Below are positions 8,893 to 16,847 of a stretch of DNA of 64,000 bases, in pieces. The DNA comes from Methylotenera_A sp031417915 (GTDB lineage Bacteria > Pseudomonadota > Gammaproteobacteria > Burkholderiales > Methylophilaceae): contig JANOWN010000042.1 of the NCBI GenBank assembly GCA_031417915.1, positions 1 to 64,000 on the forward strand, given 5' to 3'. A model generated the notes under the pieces. That model was not told the origin of the DNA and did no database searches. It worked only from the letters and a program-made list of their open reading frames with translations. The translations under genes and the position numbers were made by a program. Numbering within the stretch: position 1 is the first letter of the stretch; each line of letters begins with the position of its first letter.

Positions 8893-11394
8893 ATGACCCC
8901 AAAAAAGTGGTGGCACTTCCTCATGCTATTTGTCATTGTTGGCGGGCTCAGTTTAACTGCGCTTACCGCGCTAGCTATCACGCTCATCTACCCGACACTG
9001 CCCTCGCTCGAGGCGCTTACTAATTATCAACCCAAGCTGCCACTCCGCGTATATTCGGCTGATGGCTATTTAATTAGCGAGTTTGGCGAAGAGCGCCGCG
9101 CCTTTGTGAAAATTGAAAATGTGCCAAAAAATCTAAGAGATGCCGTGTTGGCGATTGAAGATAGGCGTTTTTATCAACATAGTGGCATCGATACAAAAGG
9201 TATTGCGCGCGCCATCAAAAATAACCTTACTGGCAAAAGCCACGAAGGCGCCAGTACGATTACTATGCAGGTAGCGAAAAACTTTTTCACCGTGCCTGGT
9301 GGCAAACGCAACATGGTGACCAAAGTGAAAGAAGCTTTGCTAGCGATGAAGATAGAAAAAGCACTGAATAAAGATCAAATTTTTGAACTTTATTTAAACC
9401 AAATATTTTTAGGCCAACGTTCATACGGCTTTGCAGCGGCTTCACAAGTGTATTTTGGCAAGCCCTTAGGTAAGCTTACCTTGGCAGAATCAGCATTGCT
9501 AGCCGGCTTGCCCAAAGCGCCTACTGGCTATAATCCTTACATTAACCCACAACGCGCCATAGAAAGGCAGCATGAGGTTTTACGCGATATGCAGCGTTAT
9601 GGTTTTATTGATGAAGCCAAATTTAACGAGGCGATGAAACAGACTTTAAAATTCAAATCTTCTAAATTATCCAAAGACTTAGATGCGGATTACGTGGCGG
9701 AAATCGTGCGTCAAATTTTGTTTCAGCATTATCAAGAAGGCATTTACAGTAGCGGCCTTAAAGTTTACACCACCATTATCAGAGCCAATCAAGAAGGCGC
9801 TAACAACGCGGTTTTGCAAGGCATTTTGGAGTATCAGCGCCGCCAAGGTTACCAGAAACCAGAGAAAAATATTGACTTAAACCAACTGAAGTCTGCCAAT
9901 CTTGAAGAAGGTTTGCAAATCGCCCTGAACGAGATTGAGGAATACAACGGATTTGTGCCAGCTATTGTGACCTTCGTTTCACCAAAGCTGGTCAAAGTAT
10001 TTAGTAAAAAAAGCGGGCAGCTTGAAATTAGCGGTATTGGTTTAAGTTTGTTACAAAAAAACTTAGCCGATAAAGACTCTAAAAACTACAAAATTAAAGC
10101 TGGTTCTGTGGTGCGCATTATTAAAAGCCAAAATATTTGGCATATCGTGCAATTACCTGAGGTTGAATCTGCATTGGTTGCACTTAACCCTGAAGATGGT
10201 GCAATTACGGCTTTGGTGGGCGGTTTTGATTACAAAAAAAATAAATTTAACCACGTCACACAAGCGCGGCGCCAACCTGGTTCCAGCTTTAAGCCTTTCG
10301 TCTATTCGGCCGCCTTAGAAAAAGGTTTTACGCCCGCAACAATCGTCGAAGATGAACCTATTTCGATGTCGGCAGGCGAAGTGGGTAGCGATAAAATGTG
10401 GGAACCAAGAAACTTTGATGGCAAATACGAAGGACCGATTCGCTTACGCACGGCGCTAACCAAATCGAAAAACATGGTATCGATACGCGTGCTTAAGCGT
10501 ATTGGTGCGCGCTACGCCCAAGATTACATCACCAAATTTGGGTTTGCCCGCAAAGATCATCCCGCCTATTTAACTATGGCGCTGGGCGCTGGGCAGACAA
10601 CGCCGTGGGCGATGGCGAGCGGCTATGCGGTATTTGCCAACGGCGGCTATCGCGTCACACCGCACATTATCAATAAAATTACCGATAGTAACGGCAAGGT
10701 GATTGAAGAAATGCGCTATCCTCAAGCCAAAAGAGACGCGCCGCGCGTCATCGATCCGCGCAACGCATTTATCATGACCTCGATGATGCATGATGTAGTG
10801 CAGCGCGGCACCGCCACCAAGGCCAAGGCGCTTGGTCGTCAAGATTTAGCAGGCAAAACTGGCACCACCAATAACCTCGTCGATGCTTGGTTTGCTGGCT
10901 ACAACCCCAAACAAGTGGCGGTGGCGTGGATTGGCTTTGACCAACCTCGCACGCTAGGTAAACTTGAAACAGGCGGCACAGCAGCATTGCCGATTTGGAT
11001 TCGTTACATGGCAACTGCGCTACGTGGCGTGCCAGATGTGCCTCCCAGCGTGCCAGATGGCGTCATGCAGCTCAAAATTGATCCGCTGCTAGGCATTCTT
11101 ATTAGCGAAGACGAAGAAGGCATTTATGAATATTTTTATAATGAAACCCCGCCGCCGGAGGTAGAAACTTTCATCCCACCATTGGAAGAACCAACTGCGG
11201 CCGATTTCCCCTCTGCAGCGTTTCCTGACAGTATGATAGATAATCCGCTGCAGCCAGCGCGCGAGCCACAAAATGATACGTCTACTAATCGCTCGATTGA
11301 ACCGCCGCCGCGACAACTTGGCCCAGCGCCTAGCAATAACGATGCTGACAGTGGCGATTCGGCTGCTCGCATGATGAATCCATCAGGTTTTTAA
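8893..11394 (+). CDS. mrcA: penicillin-binding protein 1A (bifunctional transglycosylase/transpeptidase)
   Basis: Polymerises and cross-links peptidoglycan in the periplasm. 833 residues. Membrane anchor at about 8-32. GT51 glycosyltransferase with the catalytic Glu in LAIEDRRFYQHSGID (Glu89) and GASTITMQVAKNFF. OB-like middle domain. Transpeptidase with SSFK (about residue 465), SKN (TKSKNMVS) and KTGTT (about 655). The C-terminal tail of about 70 residues is Pro/Asp/Asn-rich and probably disordered. Next to the pil operon, as commonly seen in beta- and gammaproteobacteria. Confidence 0.96.
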   Translation: MTPKKWWHFLMLFVIVGGLSLTALTALAITLIYPTLPSLEALTNYQPKLPLRVYSADGYLISEFGEERRAFVKIENVPKNLRDAVLAIEDRRFYQHSGIDTKGIARAIKNNLTGKSHEGASTITMQVAKNFFTVPGGKRNMVTKVKEALLAMKIEKALNKDQIFELYLNQIFLGQRSYGFAAASQVYFGKPLGKLTLAESALLAGLPKAPTGYNPYINPQRAIERQHEVLRDMQRYGFIDEAKFNEAMKQTLKFKSSKLSKDLDADYVAEIVRQILFQHYQEGIYSSGLKVYTTIIRANQEGANNAVLQGILEYQRRQGYQKPEKNIDLNQLKSANLEEGLQIALNEIEEYNGFVPAIVTFVSPKLVKVFSKKSGQLEISGIGLSLLQKNLADKDSKNYKIKAGSVVRIIKSQNIWHIVQLPEVESALVALNPEDGAITALVGGFDYKKNKFNHVTQARRQPGSSFKPFVYSAALEKGFTPATIVEDEPISMSAGEVGSDKMWEPRNFDGKYEGPIRLRTALTKSKNMVSIRVLKRIGARYAQDYITKFGFARKDHPAYLTMALGAGQTTPWAMASGYAVFANGGYRVTPHIINKITDSNGKVIEEMRYPQAKRDAPRVIDPRNAFIMTSMMHDVVQRGTATKAKALGRQDLAGKTGTTNNLVDAWFAGYNPKQVAVAWIGFDQPRTLGKLETGGTAALPIWIRYMATALRGVPDVPPSVPDGVMQLKIDPLLGILISEDEEGIYEYFYNETPPPEVETFIPPLEEPTAADFPSAAFPDSMIDNPLQPAREPQNDTSTNRSIEPPPRQLGPAPSNNDADSGDSAARMMNPSGF

Positions 11395-11412
11395 ACTTAC
11401 TTTTTAGCCATC

Positions 11413-12036
11413 ATGGCACGCGAAAACACCGACCATATGCGCCAACTCATCGCCCAACAAGCCGCGCGCATGATGGCGGAAGATGGCATTAACGATTTTG
11501 CCTATGCCAAAAAAAAAGCGGGTAAGCAACTAGGTGTTTCTGAAAACAGTGTATTACCTACTAATGCCGAAATTGAAGAAGAAATCCGGCTCTATCACGA
11601 AATCTATAACGCCGATGAGCAACCCTTAGAGCTTGCCAAATTGCGTAAAGCCGCGCTCATCACCATGCAACTATTCGAGCGCTTTAACCCGCATCTCACG
11701 GGTAGTGTGTTGGATGGCAGCGCAGGCAAATTCTCACAAACCAATATTCACCTATTTGCAGATAGCGCAAAAGACGTGGAAATGTTTTTGCTCAACCAAC
11801 AAATTCCGTTTGAAAGCAGCGAAAAATCCTATCGCGTCTCGGATAAACCTAGCAAAGATAAAAAAGAAAAAGTACGCAAAACCGTGCCCGTGTTTACCTT
11901 AGAAACTGAGCTCGGTCTACAAAAATTAAGCGTATTTGAGTTTGATGATTTACGTATATCCACAAAAAAAACCAGTGATGGCAGCAATGCCGAGCGCGCA
12001 GATATTAACGACTTACAAGTGCTATTAAACGCTTAA
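11413..12036 (+). CDS. conserved hypothetical protein downstream of mrcA
   Basis: 207 residues, no signal peptide or membrane segment. The N-terminal half is helical and charged (DHMRQLIAQQAARMMAEDG). The middle segment HLTGSVLDGSAGKFSQTNIH resembles the Gly-Ser...Ser core of minimal nucleotidyltransferases, followed by LFADSAKDVEMFL. That is only a resemblance; I do not see the Asp pair needed to be sure. The Lys-rich stretch DKPSKDKKEKVRK is probably a flexible linker. It lies 18 bp after mrcA on the same strand, so co-transcription is likely. Function unknown. Confidence 0.75.
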   Translation: MARENTDHMRQLIAQQAARMMAEDGINDFAYAKKKAGKQLGVSENSVLPTNAEIEEEIRLYHEIYNADEQPLELAKLRKAALITMQLFERFNPHLTGSVLDGSAGKFSQTNIHLFADSAKDVEMFLLNQQIPFESSEKSYRVSDKPSKDKKEKVRKTVPVFTLETELGLQKLSVFEFDDLRISTKKTSDGSNAERADINDLQVLLNA

Positions 12037-12042
12037 AAAATA

Positions 12043-12140
12043 GGCTCTGCAAGCCAATATCCATGCGGCTTTCACGCATGAATAACCAGCTTTAGCTGGT
12101 ATATTCTGCGGGGACAACCCTTGCGGTCGCCAGAGTATCT
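12043..12140. repeat. composite hairpin repeat (AATATCCATG-loop family), copy 1
   Basis: CTGCAAGCC-AATATCCATGC-GGCTTTC forms the first hairpin. It is followed by CCAGC-TTTA-GCTGG as a second hairpin and GGGG-ACAA-CCC as a third. The first two modules are shared with the copy inside the neighbouring anti-sigma gene at 12870-12956. It lies between convergent genes and could also stop transcription. Confidence 0.7.
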
Positions 12141-12155
12141 ATTTTATAATAAAAT

Positions 12156-13112
12156 TTAATGCTGCGTTTTAAACCAATCACGCATGGTTTGGTTATAAGC
12201 AGCCAATTCTTCTGGCGCCAAATCAGCCGCCAGTTCCACGCGGTAACCCGTCGTTTCATCTACAAGTGGCTTATCTGCCGCCCAATCTGCCACAAGAATA
12301 CGCAACACGCCAGCATGAATATCTTGATTCGCTTTTGCAACGCCCAATGCGCCTGCATCCACTAGCATCACTGACTTTTTGGCCGCCGTAGCAGGTTCTT
12401 CAGCTTCACTTTTTTGCTCCGCAGAAGCAACGGCATCGCTGGCTGGCGCAGAAGCTGCAGGCGTAGTTTCTATTTTTGCTGTATTTTCTGCAACAACACC
12501 ATTATCTTGTTTAGCCAACGTTTGTTCTGCTGGCGCTTGTACTGGCGCGGGTGGCGCCACAACTTCGGGTGCCGCCGCAAGCACCGTTTTATCCGCCATT
12601 CCAGTCGCCGCTGGCTCTTCTGCTTTTGCTTTTCGCTCCACGCCTGCTGTGTGCGCTGGTGCTTCTTCTTGAATAGTTGCGGGAGCCGCCGCCATATCCG
12701 CGCGTTCTTCTTTAAGCGCTTTTTCTGGCGCTGTATTTTGCGCCACTTCTCTTACCCTAGATTCACGCCAAATCGGCTCCTCTGGCAATTGCTCGCGCAA
12801 CATAAGTGCTGCCAGCAGCGCCACCGCCACGCTACCCATGCCCGCCCATTGCCAATTTTTTATATTTGGGAGTAGGCCCGCAAGCCAATACCAATGCGGA
12901 TTTCGCATTCGACTTAGTGCTTTAGCACTTAGCGAGAATGGTGATGCCAAGAACTGGTACTGGCTTGGCTTATTTGCATTATTTACTTTGTTTGCATAAC
13001 CCAGCACTTTTTTGCGCACAAGTTCGCTCGGCGCCAAATCATTATCTGGCGCGTGCTTTAAGGCTTGCTGCAAATGCTTGTCTTTAAGTAAATTATCGTC
13101 ACGCAAACTCAA
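12156..13112 (-). CDS. putative membrane anti-sigma factor
   Basis: 318 residues. The start is TTG at 13112, overlapping the sigma factor stop by 4 bp (TTGA); no ATG is available. An N-terminal cytoplasmic region of about 85 residues is followed by one membrane segment (WAGMGSVAVALLAALML, about 89-105), then a long Ala/Pro/Glu-rich linker (115-245) and a C-terminal domain ending NQTMRDWFKTQ. The topology and operon position fit an anti-sigma factor. I see no HxxxCxxC zinc motif. Residues about 53-80 are encoded by a dispersed repeat. Partner identity is inferred from context only. Confidence 0.7.
   Translation of the reverse strand: MSLRDDNLLKDKHLQQALKHAPDNDLAPSELVRKKVLGYANKVNNANKPSQYQFLASPFSLSAKALSRMRNPHWYWLAGLLPNIKNWQWAGMGSVAVALLAALMLREQLPEEPIWRESRVREVAQNTAPEKALKEERADMAAAPATIQEEAPAHTAGVERKAKAEEPAATGMADKTVLAAAPEVVAPPAPVQAPAEQTLAKQDNGVVAENTAKIETTPAASAPASDAVASAEQKSEAEEPATAAKKSVMLVDAGALGVAKANQDIHAGVLRILVADWAADKPLVDETTGYRVELAADLAPEELAAYNQTMRDWFKTQH
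12870..12956. repeat. composite hairpin repeat inside the anti-sigma gene, copy 2
   Basis: CCGCAAGCC-AATACCAATGC-GGATTTCGC matches the first hairpin of the copy at 12043, and AGTGC-TTTA-GCACT matches its second hairpin in position and loop. It is read in frame on the minus strand, giving SLSAKALSRMRNPHWYW just before the membrane segment. Confidence 0.65.
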
Positions 13113-13726
13113 GGTGTATTATCCGCTTCTAACGTAGGTTGAAAATGCGCACCCATACATGCGCGCAACTTAGTTAACGCGTAACGCAAACGGCTTTTCA
13201 CCGTTTCAAATTCCGCATTAATCACTTGGGTAATCTCCTCTAAACTCAAACCATCATCGTGATGCAACAAAAAAGCCGCGCGCTGTAATGCGGGTAAGCC
13301 ATCCAAACAATGCAACAATTGCTGACCTGCTCTGCGCCAAAAAGCCTGCTGCTCGGGCTGTTCTGCGTGAGATGCAGGCCACAAAGCCCAAGGTGTTTCG
13401 GCTTCATCATTCTCCCAGTTTTCATCTACAGAGATTTCACGTCCGCTTTTGCGCAAAATATCAATCGCACGATGATGCGCCAAGGTGTAGAGCCAAGTTT
13501 TAAAACTGGCATTGTCCCGCGCTTGCCAGCTATCGCGCGCATCGACCAATTTCATCCATGTATCCTGAAACACATCCTCTGCCTGCAACGCCTCTGCACT
13601 GCCCAACAGGCGCCGCACATAGCGATAAAGCGGCTTTTCATGCCGCGCATACAAAAGCTGAAAAGCATGCGCCTCACCCGCGCAAAACTTGCGCATTAAA
13701 TCTTCATCTGCAAAAACATCACTCAT
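13109..13726 (-). CDS. ECF-type RNA polymerase sigma factor
   Basis: 205 residues. Region 2 spans about 20-95: FQLLYARHEKPLYRYVRRL, AEDVFQDTWMKLVDAR and TWLYTLAHHRAIDILRKSG. Region 4 spans about 135-190: LPALQRAAFLLHHDDGLSLE followed by VKSRLRYALTKLR. An acidic linker with PWALWPASHAEQ joins them. Regions 1 and 3 are absent, as in ECF sigma factors. Its gene overlaps the downstream putative anti-sigma gene, the usual arrangement. I find no convincing target promoter in this window. Confidence 0.92.
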   Translation of the reverse strand: MSDVFADEDLMRKFCAGEAHAFQLLYARHEKPLYRYVRRLLGSAEALQAEDVFQDTWMKLVDARDSWQARDNASFKTWLYTLAHHRAIDILRKSGREISVDENWENDEAETPWALWPASHAEQPEQQAFWRRAGQQLLHCLDGLPALQRAAFLLHHDDGLSLEEITQVINAEFETVKSRLRYALTKLRACMGAHFQPTLEADNTP

Positions 13727-13818
13727 ACGACAAGTGTGGCATTAGCTAGTTAAACGGTCAATGGCGGCGTGCGGGGTTAAATATTTAAATTGAGTGAATA
13801 AAACACATTAAAATATAT

Positions 13819-13855
13819 GCCCTGCAGACCAATATCCATGCGACTTCCAGAGCAT
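13819..13855. repeat. AATATCCATG-loop repeat, copy 3
   Basis: CCCTGCAGACC-AATATCCATGC-GACTTCCAGAGCAT. The end module TCCATGCG(A/G)CTT(C/G)CAGAGCAT also occurs at 31191-31215, where it codes for the end of BufB. Confidence 0.65.
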
Positions 13856-13864
13856 CGCTTATTT

Positions 13865-13974
13865 GTCATTCTGAGCGTAGCGAAGAATCCAGTCCAAACA
13901 AAAAGTCTTTGCCAAAGCAAAACGCAAAACCTAAACCCAAAAACCTCTGGATTCTTCGTTTCACTCAGAATGAC
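13865..13974. repeat. MITE-like element with inverted GTCATTCTGAG...GAATCCAG arms
   Basis: Two 28-bp arms (13865-13892 and 13947-13974) are inverted copies with about three mismatches, around a 54-bp AT-rich spacer. Same superfamily as the elements at 627, 1919, 25841 and 29469. No transposase is present, so it would be non-autonomous. Confidence 0.75.
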
Positions 13975-14009
13975 GGAATTCGGGAGATTTTTTTATTAAA
14001 CTACCAAAG

Positions 14010-14235
14010 GTGGCAAATAGCGGCTTTTGACTTTCAACCCCCTTGCCGCGCCTGAGGCTTGAGCATAAGCTGGGTTAAACGGCGAGGACTGTCTGAGTGC
14101 TGAAAGCACGAGTTCCGCAGCCGCCCAGATGCGGCGCTAAGACCGAAGGAAATAATTGGCAGCGGGGCGTGCTTTTCTTTGGTTTCTTTCTTTTGGCTAA
14201 GCAAAAGAAAGAAGCTCGCCTAAAGGCGAAAAGAA
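14010..14235. repeat. long dispersed element ending in tandem hairpins
   Basis: The stretch carries GGCGAGGACTGTCTGAG, GAGTTCCGCAGCCGCC and a perfect 12-bp stem TTCTTTCTTTTG / CAAAAGAAAGAA (14184-14195, 14202-14213, loop GCTAAG), then TCGCC-TAAA-GGCGA (14216-14229). From memory, very similar blocks recur in intergenic regions of many betaproteobacteria. I cannot confirm that here. It could be a mobile repeat or a structured RNA. Confidence 0.5.
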
Positions 14236-14269
14236 AGAGTTACATGTCATGCATTACTCAGGATAGTAA

Positions 14270-14572
14270 TTAATGATTTAAGGGTTGGCATGAAAATGGA
14301 TTTAAGCAGTTGTTACCACCAGTTTCATTGCAAGCGTCTTTGTTTAATGCTTCAGTAATCAGCAAACAGCTTTTGAGATCATCCATAAACCCATGAACTG
14401 TAATAACATGGTCATCAGGGTTACCCCATTTAATTACGGCGTAATCAGCAGAATCGCCAATCTTGTTTTTACTAAAGAACTCACGAGGTTTACCAATATT
14501 AGATTTTGATTCACAGCCAACTATCATCATTATTATTGCGAGAAAAGTTAATAACAAAATATTACGTGACAT
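14270..14572 (-). CDS. small putative lipoprotein
   Basis: About 100 residues. I chose ATG 14572 because GGAG lies 5 nt upstream; a longer start at 14602 has no ribosome site. Signal peptide MSRNILLLTFLAIIMMIVGC with lipobox IVGC. The mature part contains NPDDHVITVHGFMDDLKSC and four more cysteines near the C-terminus (CNETGGNNCLNPFSC), suggesting disulfides in the periplasm. Family not recognised. It lies 37 bp downstream of hemB and may be the last gene of that unit. Confidence 0.65.
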   Translation of the reverse strand: MSRNILLLTFLAIIMMIVGCESKSNIGKPREFFSKNKIGDSADYAVIKWGNPDDHVITVHGFMDDLKSCLLITEALNKDACNETGGNNCLNPFSCQPLNH

Positions 14573-14609
14573 ACTTGCTCCGATTGTTCTATGCGTAACC
14601 ATTAAAAAA

Positions 14610-15605
14610 TCAACTCTTCAACCATCTCGCTACATCCATCGCAAAATACGTCAACACCCCATCTGCACCTGCGCGTTTAAACGCCAACAAACTCTCTAAC
14701 ACACAAGCTTTTTCATCCAACCAGCCATTCTGCGCAGCAGCTTTCAGCATGGCGTATTCGCCACTCACTTGGTAGGCATAGGTCGGTACACCGAACTCCT
14801 CTTTCACGCGACGCACAATATCTAAATAAGGCAAGCCGGGCTTCACCATCACCATGTCCGCGCCTTCTTCGATATCCAGCGCCACTTCTTTAATCGCCTC
14901 GTCGCTGTTAGCGGGGTCCATCTGGTAGTTGTATTTATTGCCTTTACCTAAATTAGCAGAAGAACCTACTGCATCGCGGAATGGCCCGTAAAATGCTGAG
15001 GCGTATTTGGCTGAGTATGCCAAAATTTTGGTATGGATGTAGCCAGCTTCTTCTAAGGCATCACGTATTGCGCCGATGCGGCCATCCATCATATCGCTAG
15101 GTGCAACCACATCTGCGCCAGCTTTGGCATGACATAACGCTTGTTTAACTAACACAGCCACAGTCTCATCGTTCATCACGTAACCTGTGTCATCAATCAA
15201 TCCGTCTTGGCCATACGTAGTATAAGGGTCAAGCGCGACATCGGTAATAATGCCAAGCTCTGGGTAAGCTTTTTTAAGGGCTTTCACGGTACGCGGGACT
15301 AAACCTTTATCATTAAACGCTTCCGCTGCATCGAGGCTTTTGTGTTGCTGCTCTACCACGGGGAAAATCGCCAACGCAGGAATGCCCAACTTAAAGCATT
15401 CGCCCGCAGTCTTAAGCAGCACGTCAATGCTTTGACGCTGTACGCCAGGCATGGATTTGACGTCCTCAGTTTTATTTTCGCCTTCGAGCACAAACACGGG
15501 GTAAATAAGGTCATTCGTCGTCAGCACGTTTTCGCGCATTAAGCGGCGAGAGAACTCATCTTTACGCATGCGGCGTGGGCGGATTGCAAGAAATTGGTTA
15601 GTCAT
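14610..15605 (-). CDS. hemB: porphobilinogen synthase (delta-aminolevulinate dehydratase)
   Basis: Condenses two 5-aminolevulinates to porphobilinogen, the second step of heme synthesis after HemA (glutamyl-tRNA route). 331 residues. Schiff-base lysines lie in YSAKYASAFYGPF and MVMVKPGLPYLD. The metal loop reads DVALDPYTTYGQDG, with Asp instead of the Cys ligands of zinc enzymes, so this should be a Mg-type enzyme like that of Pseudomonas. It starts 10 bp after the trpC stop, so it is likely read with the trp genes. Confidence 0.96.
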   Translation of the reverse strand: MTNQFLAIRPRRMRKDEFSRRLMRENVLTTNDLIYPVFVLEGENKTEDVKSMPGVQRQSIDVLLKTAGECFKLGIPALAIFPVVEQQHKSLDAAEAFNDKGLVPRTVKALKKAYPELGIITDVALDPYTTYGQDGLIDDTGYVMNDETVAVLVKQALCHAKAGADVVAPSDMMDGRIGAIRDALEEAGYIHTKILAYSAKYASAFYGPFRDAVGSSANLGKGNKYNYQMDPANSDEAIKEVALDIEEGADMVMVKPGLPYLDIVRRVKEEFGVPTYAYQVSGEYAMLKAAAQNGWLDEKACVLESLLAFKRAGADGVLTYFAMDVARWLKS

Positions 15606-15615
15606 CGTTTTTTCC

Positions 15616-16404
15616 TTAAGAAAATACTTTTTTCAGTTCCAAGCCTGGCTCTGGCTGGCGCATAAATGCCTCGCCAACCAAGAAGGTATGCACATTATTT
15701 TTGCGCATAAGCGCAACATCTTCAGCCGTAAAAATACCACTCTCGGTGACAATAATTTTATCTTTTGCAATACGCGGCAGTAAATCTAAAGTGGTTTGCA
15801 GGGTGACATCAAACGTGCGCAAGTTGCGATTATTTATACCCAACAACGGCGTTTTAAGTTGCAACGCCAAATCCAACTCTTCACCATTATGCACTTCTAC
15901 CAACACCGCCATGCCTAAGCTGTGCGCCACACTTTCTAGCGCTTGCATTTTAGGCAAGCTTAACGCGGCGGCAATCAGCAAAATGCAATCTGCCTCCATG
16001 GCGCGCGCTTCGTAGACCTGATATGAATCTATCATAAAGTCTTTGCGCAATACGGGCAGGCTGCAAGCTGCGCGGGCTTGTTTAAGATAATCAGCGGAAC
16101 CTTGAAAATATTCAACATCGGTTAAAACAGACAAACACGCCGCGCCGCCTTTTTCATAGCTTTTAGCAATTTTTGCAGGGTTAAAATCGGCACGAATGAC
16201 GCCTTTTGAAGGGCTGGCTTTTTTAATTTCTGCAATCACCGCAGCATTACCTGCTGCAATTTTTTTGCGAATCGCTCCAACAAAATCACGCGGTTTTGGC
16301 ATGCTTTCAGCAGATGCTCTGACAGCCAATAGCGGCGAGGCTTGCAGGGCATCTGCAATCTCTCTGCATTTTGTTGTTAAAATTTTATTTAAAATATCAC
16401 TCAT
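15616..16404 (-). CDS. trpC: indole-3-glycerol phosphate synthase
   Basis: Fourth step of Trp synthesis: ring closure and decarboxylation of CdRP to indole-3-glycerol phosphate. 262 residues, a stand-alone TrpC not fused to TrpF. Motifs: VIAEIKKASPSKGVIRADF, VLRKDFMIDSYQVYEAR, LLGINNRNLRTF and IVTESGIF. The ATG overlaps the preceding stop by 1 bp (TAATG), so its translation is coupled to the DUF3465 gene. Confidence 0.96.
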   Translation of the reverse strand: MSDILNKILTTKCREIADALQASPLLAVRASAESMPKPRDFVGAIRKKIAAGNAAVIAEIKKASPSKGVIRADFNPAKIAKSYEKGGAACLSVLTDVEYFQGSADYLKQARAACSLPVLRKDFMIDSYQVYEARAMEADCILLIAAALSLPKMQALESVAHSLGMAVLVEVHNGEELDLALQLKTPLLGINNRNLRTFDVTLQTTLDLLPRIAKDKIIVTESGIFTAEDVALMRKNNVHTFLVGEAFMRQPEPGLELKKVFS

Positions 16405-16847
16405 TACTCGTACAGCTTTCCATTATGTTTAATCCAGCCGCCTTGTTTATTTCCGTCAGGGTCTTTGTGCGTCCAGTGCATCACGCCGCCTTTGGGATTG
16501 TAAACGTATTCGCCGCGAAAAGTGACGGCATCGCCCACCGCAAGCGCATCGATCCTAGGTGCCAAGTCGATATTGTGCGCAAAAAGTAAGGTCTGCTCAT
16601 CTGAAATCGTCACTAAAAACTTTTGATGTCGCGAGCCCCTGTTGTCATCGGCCAAAAGCTTTTTTACCACGCCGCCACCCTGCACAAAAACACTACTGTT
16701 TTTGCCCTTAAACGCTTGTACTATGGCTACATTATCGCTTTGTGTAACGACTTGAGTTTGCTCAGATTCGGCGACCAGTGCAGTTGTTGGCGCACGCTCG
16801 CAAGCCACTCCCAACAAGGCAAAAAACATAATTAAGTGCTTAAACAT
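16404..16847 (-). CDS. DUF3465-type putative lipoprotein
   Basis: 147 residues. Signal peptide with lipobox GVAC (Cys16). The mature domain has HQKFLVTISDEQTLLFAHNI, VTFRGEYVYNPKGGVMHWTH and a C-terminal GGWIKHNGKLYE, the pattern I associate with DUF3465, probably a small OB-like beta domain. Biochemical function unknown. It is tightly inserted between the YkgJ-like gene (8-bp overlap) and trpC (1-bp overlap), so it is co-translated within the trp operon although nothing suggests a role in Trp synthesis. Confidence 0.8.
   Translation of the reverse strand: MFKHLIMFFALLGVACERAPTTALVAESEQTQVVTQSDNVAIVQAFKGKNSSVFVQGGGVVKKLLADDNRGSRHQKFLVTISDEQTLLFAHNIDLAPRIDALAVGDAVTFRGEYVYNPKGGVMHWTHKDPDGNKQGGWIKHNGKLYE

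Larger units (their letters stand above)
13727..14269. other. 543-bp non-coding region made largely of repeats
   Basis: No supported gene. Three different repeat families lie in series: an AATATCCATG-loop copy (13819-13855), a GTCATTCTGAG inverted pair (13865-13974) and a longer conserved element with hairpins (14010-14235). The 92 bp before the sigma start (13727-13818) probably carry its promoter. Confidence 0.6.

Noticed and set aside
12379..12875. Long plus-strand open frames opposite the anti-sigma gene
   Set aside because: They mirror the Ala/Pro/Glu-rich linker, are themselves low-complexity, have no ribosome site, and the minus-strand gene has a sensible topology and operon partner.
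13817..13999. Short plus-strand ORF across the repeats upstream of the sigma gene
   Set aside because: It is made entirely of repeat sequence, has no ribosome site and no family resemblance.
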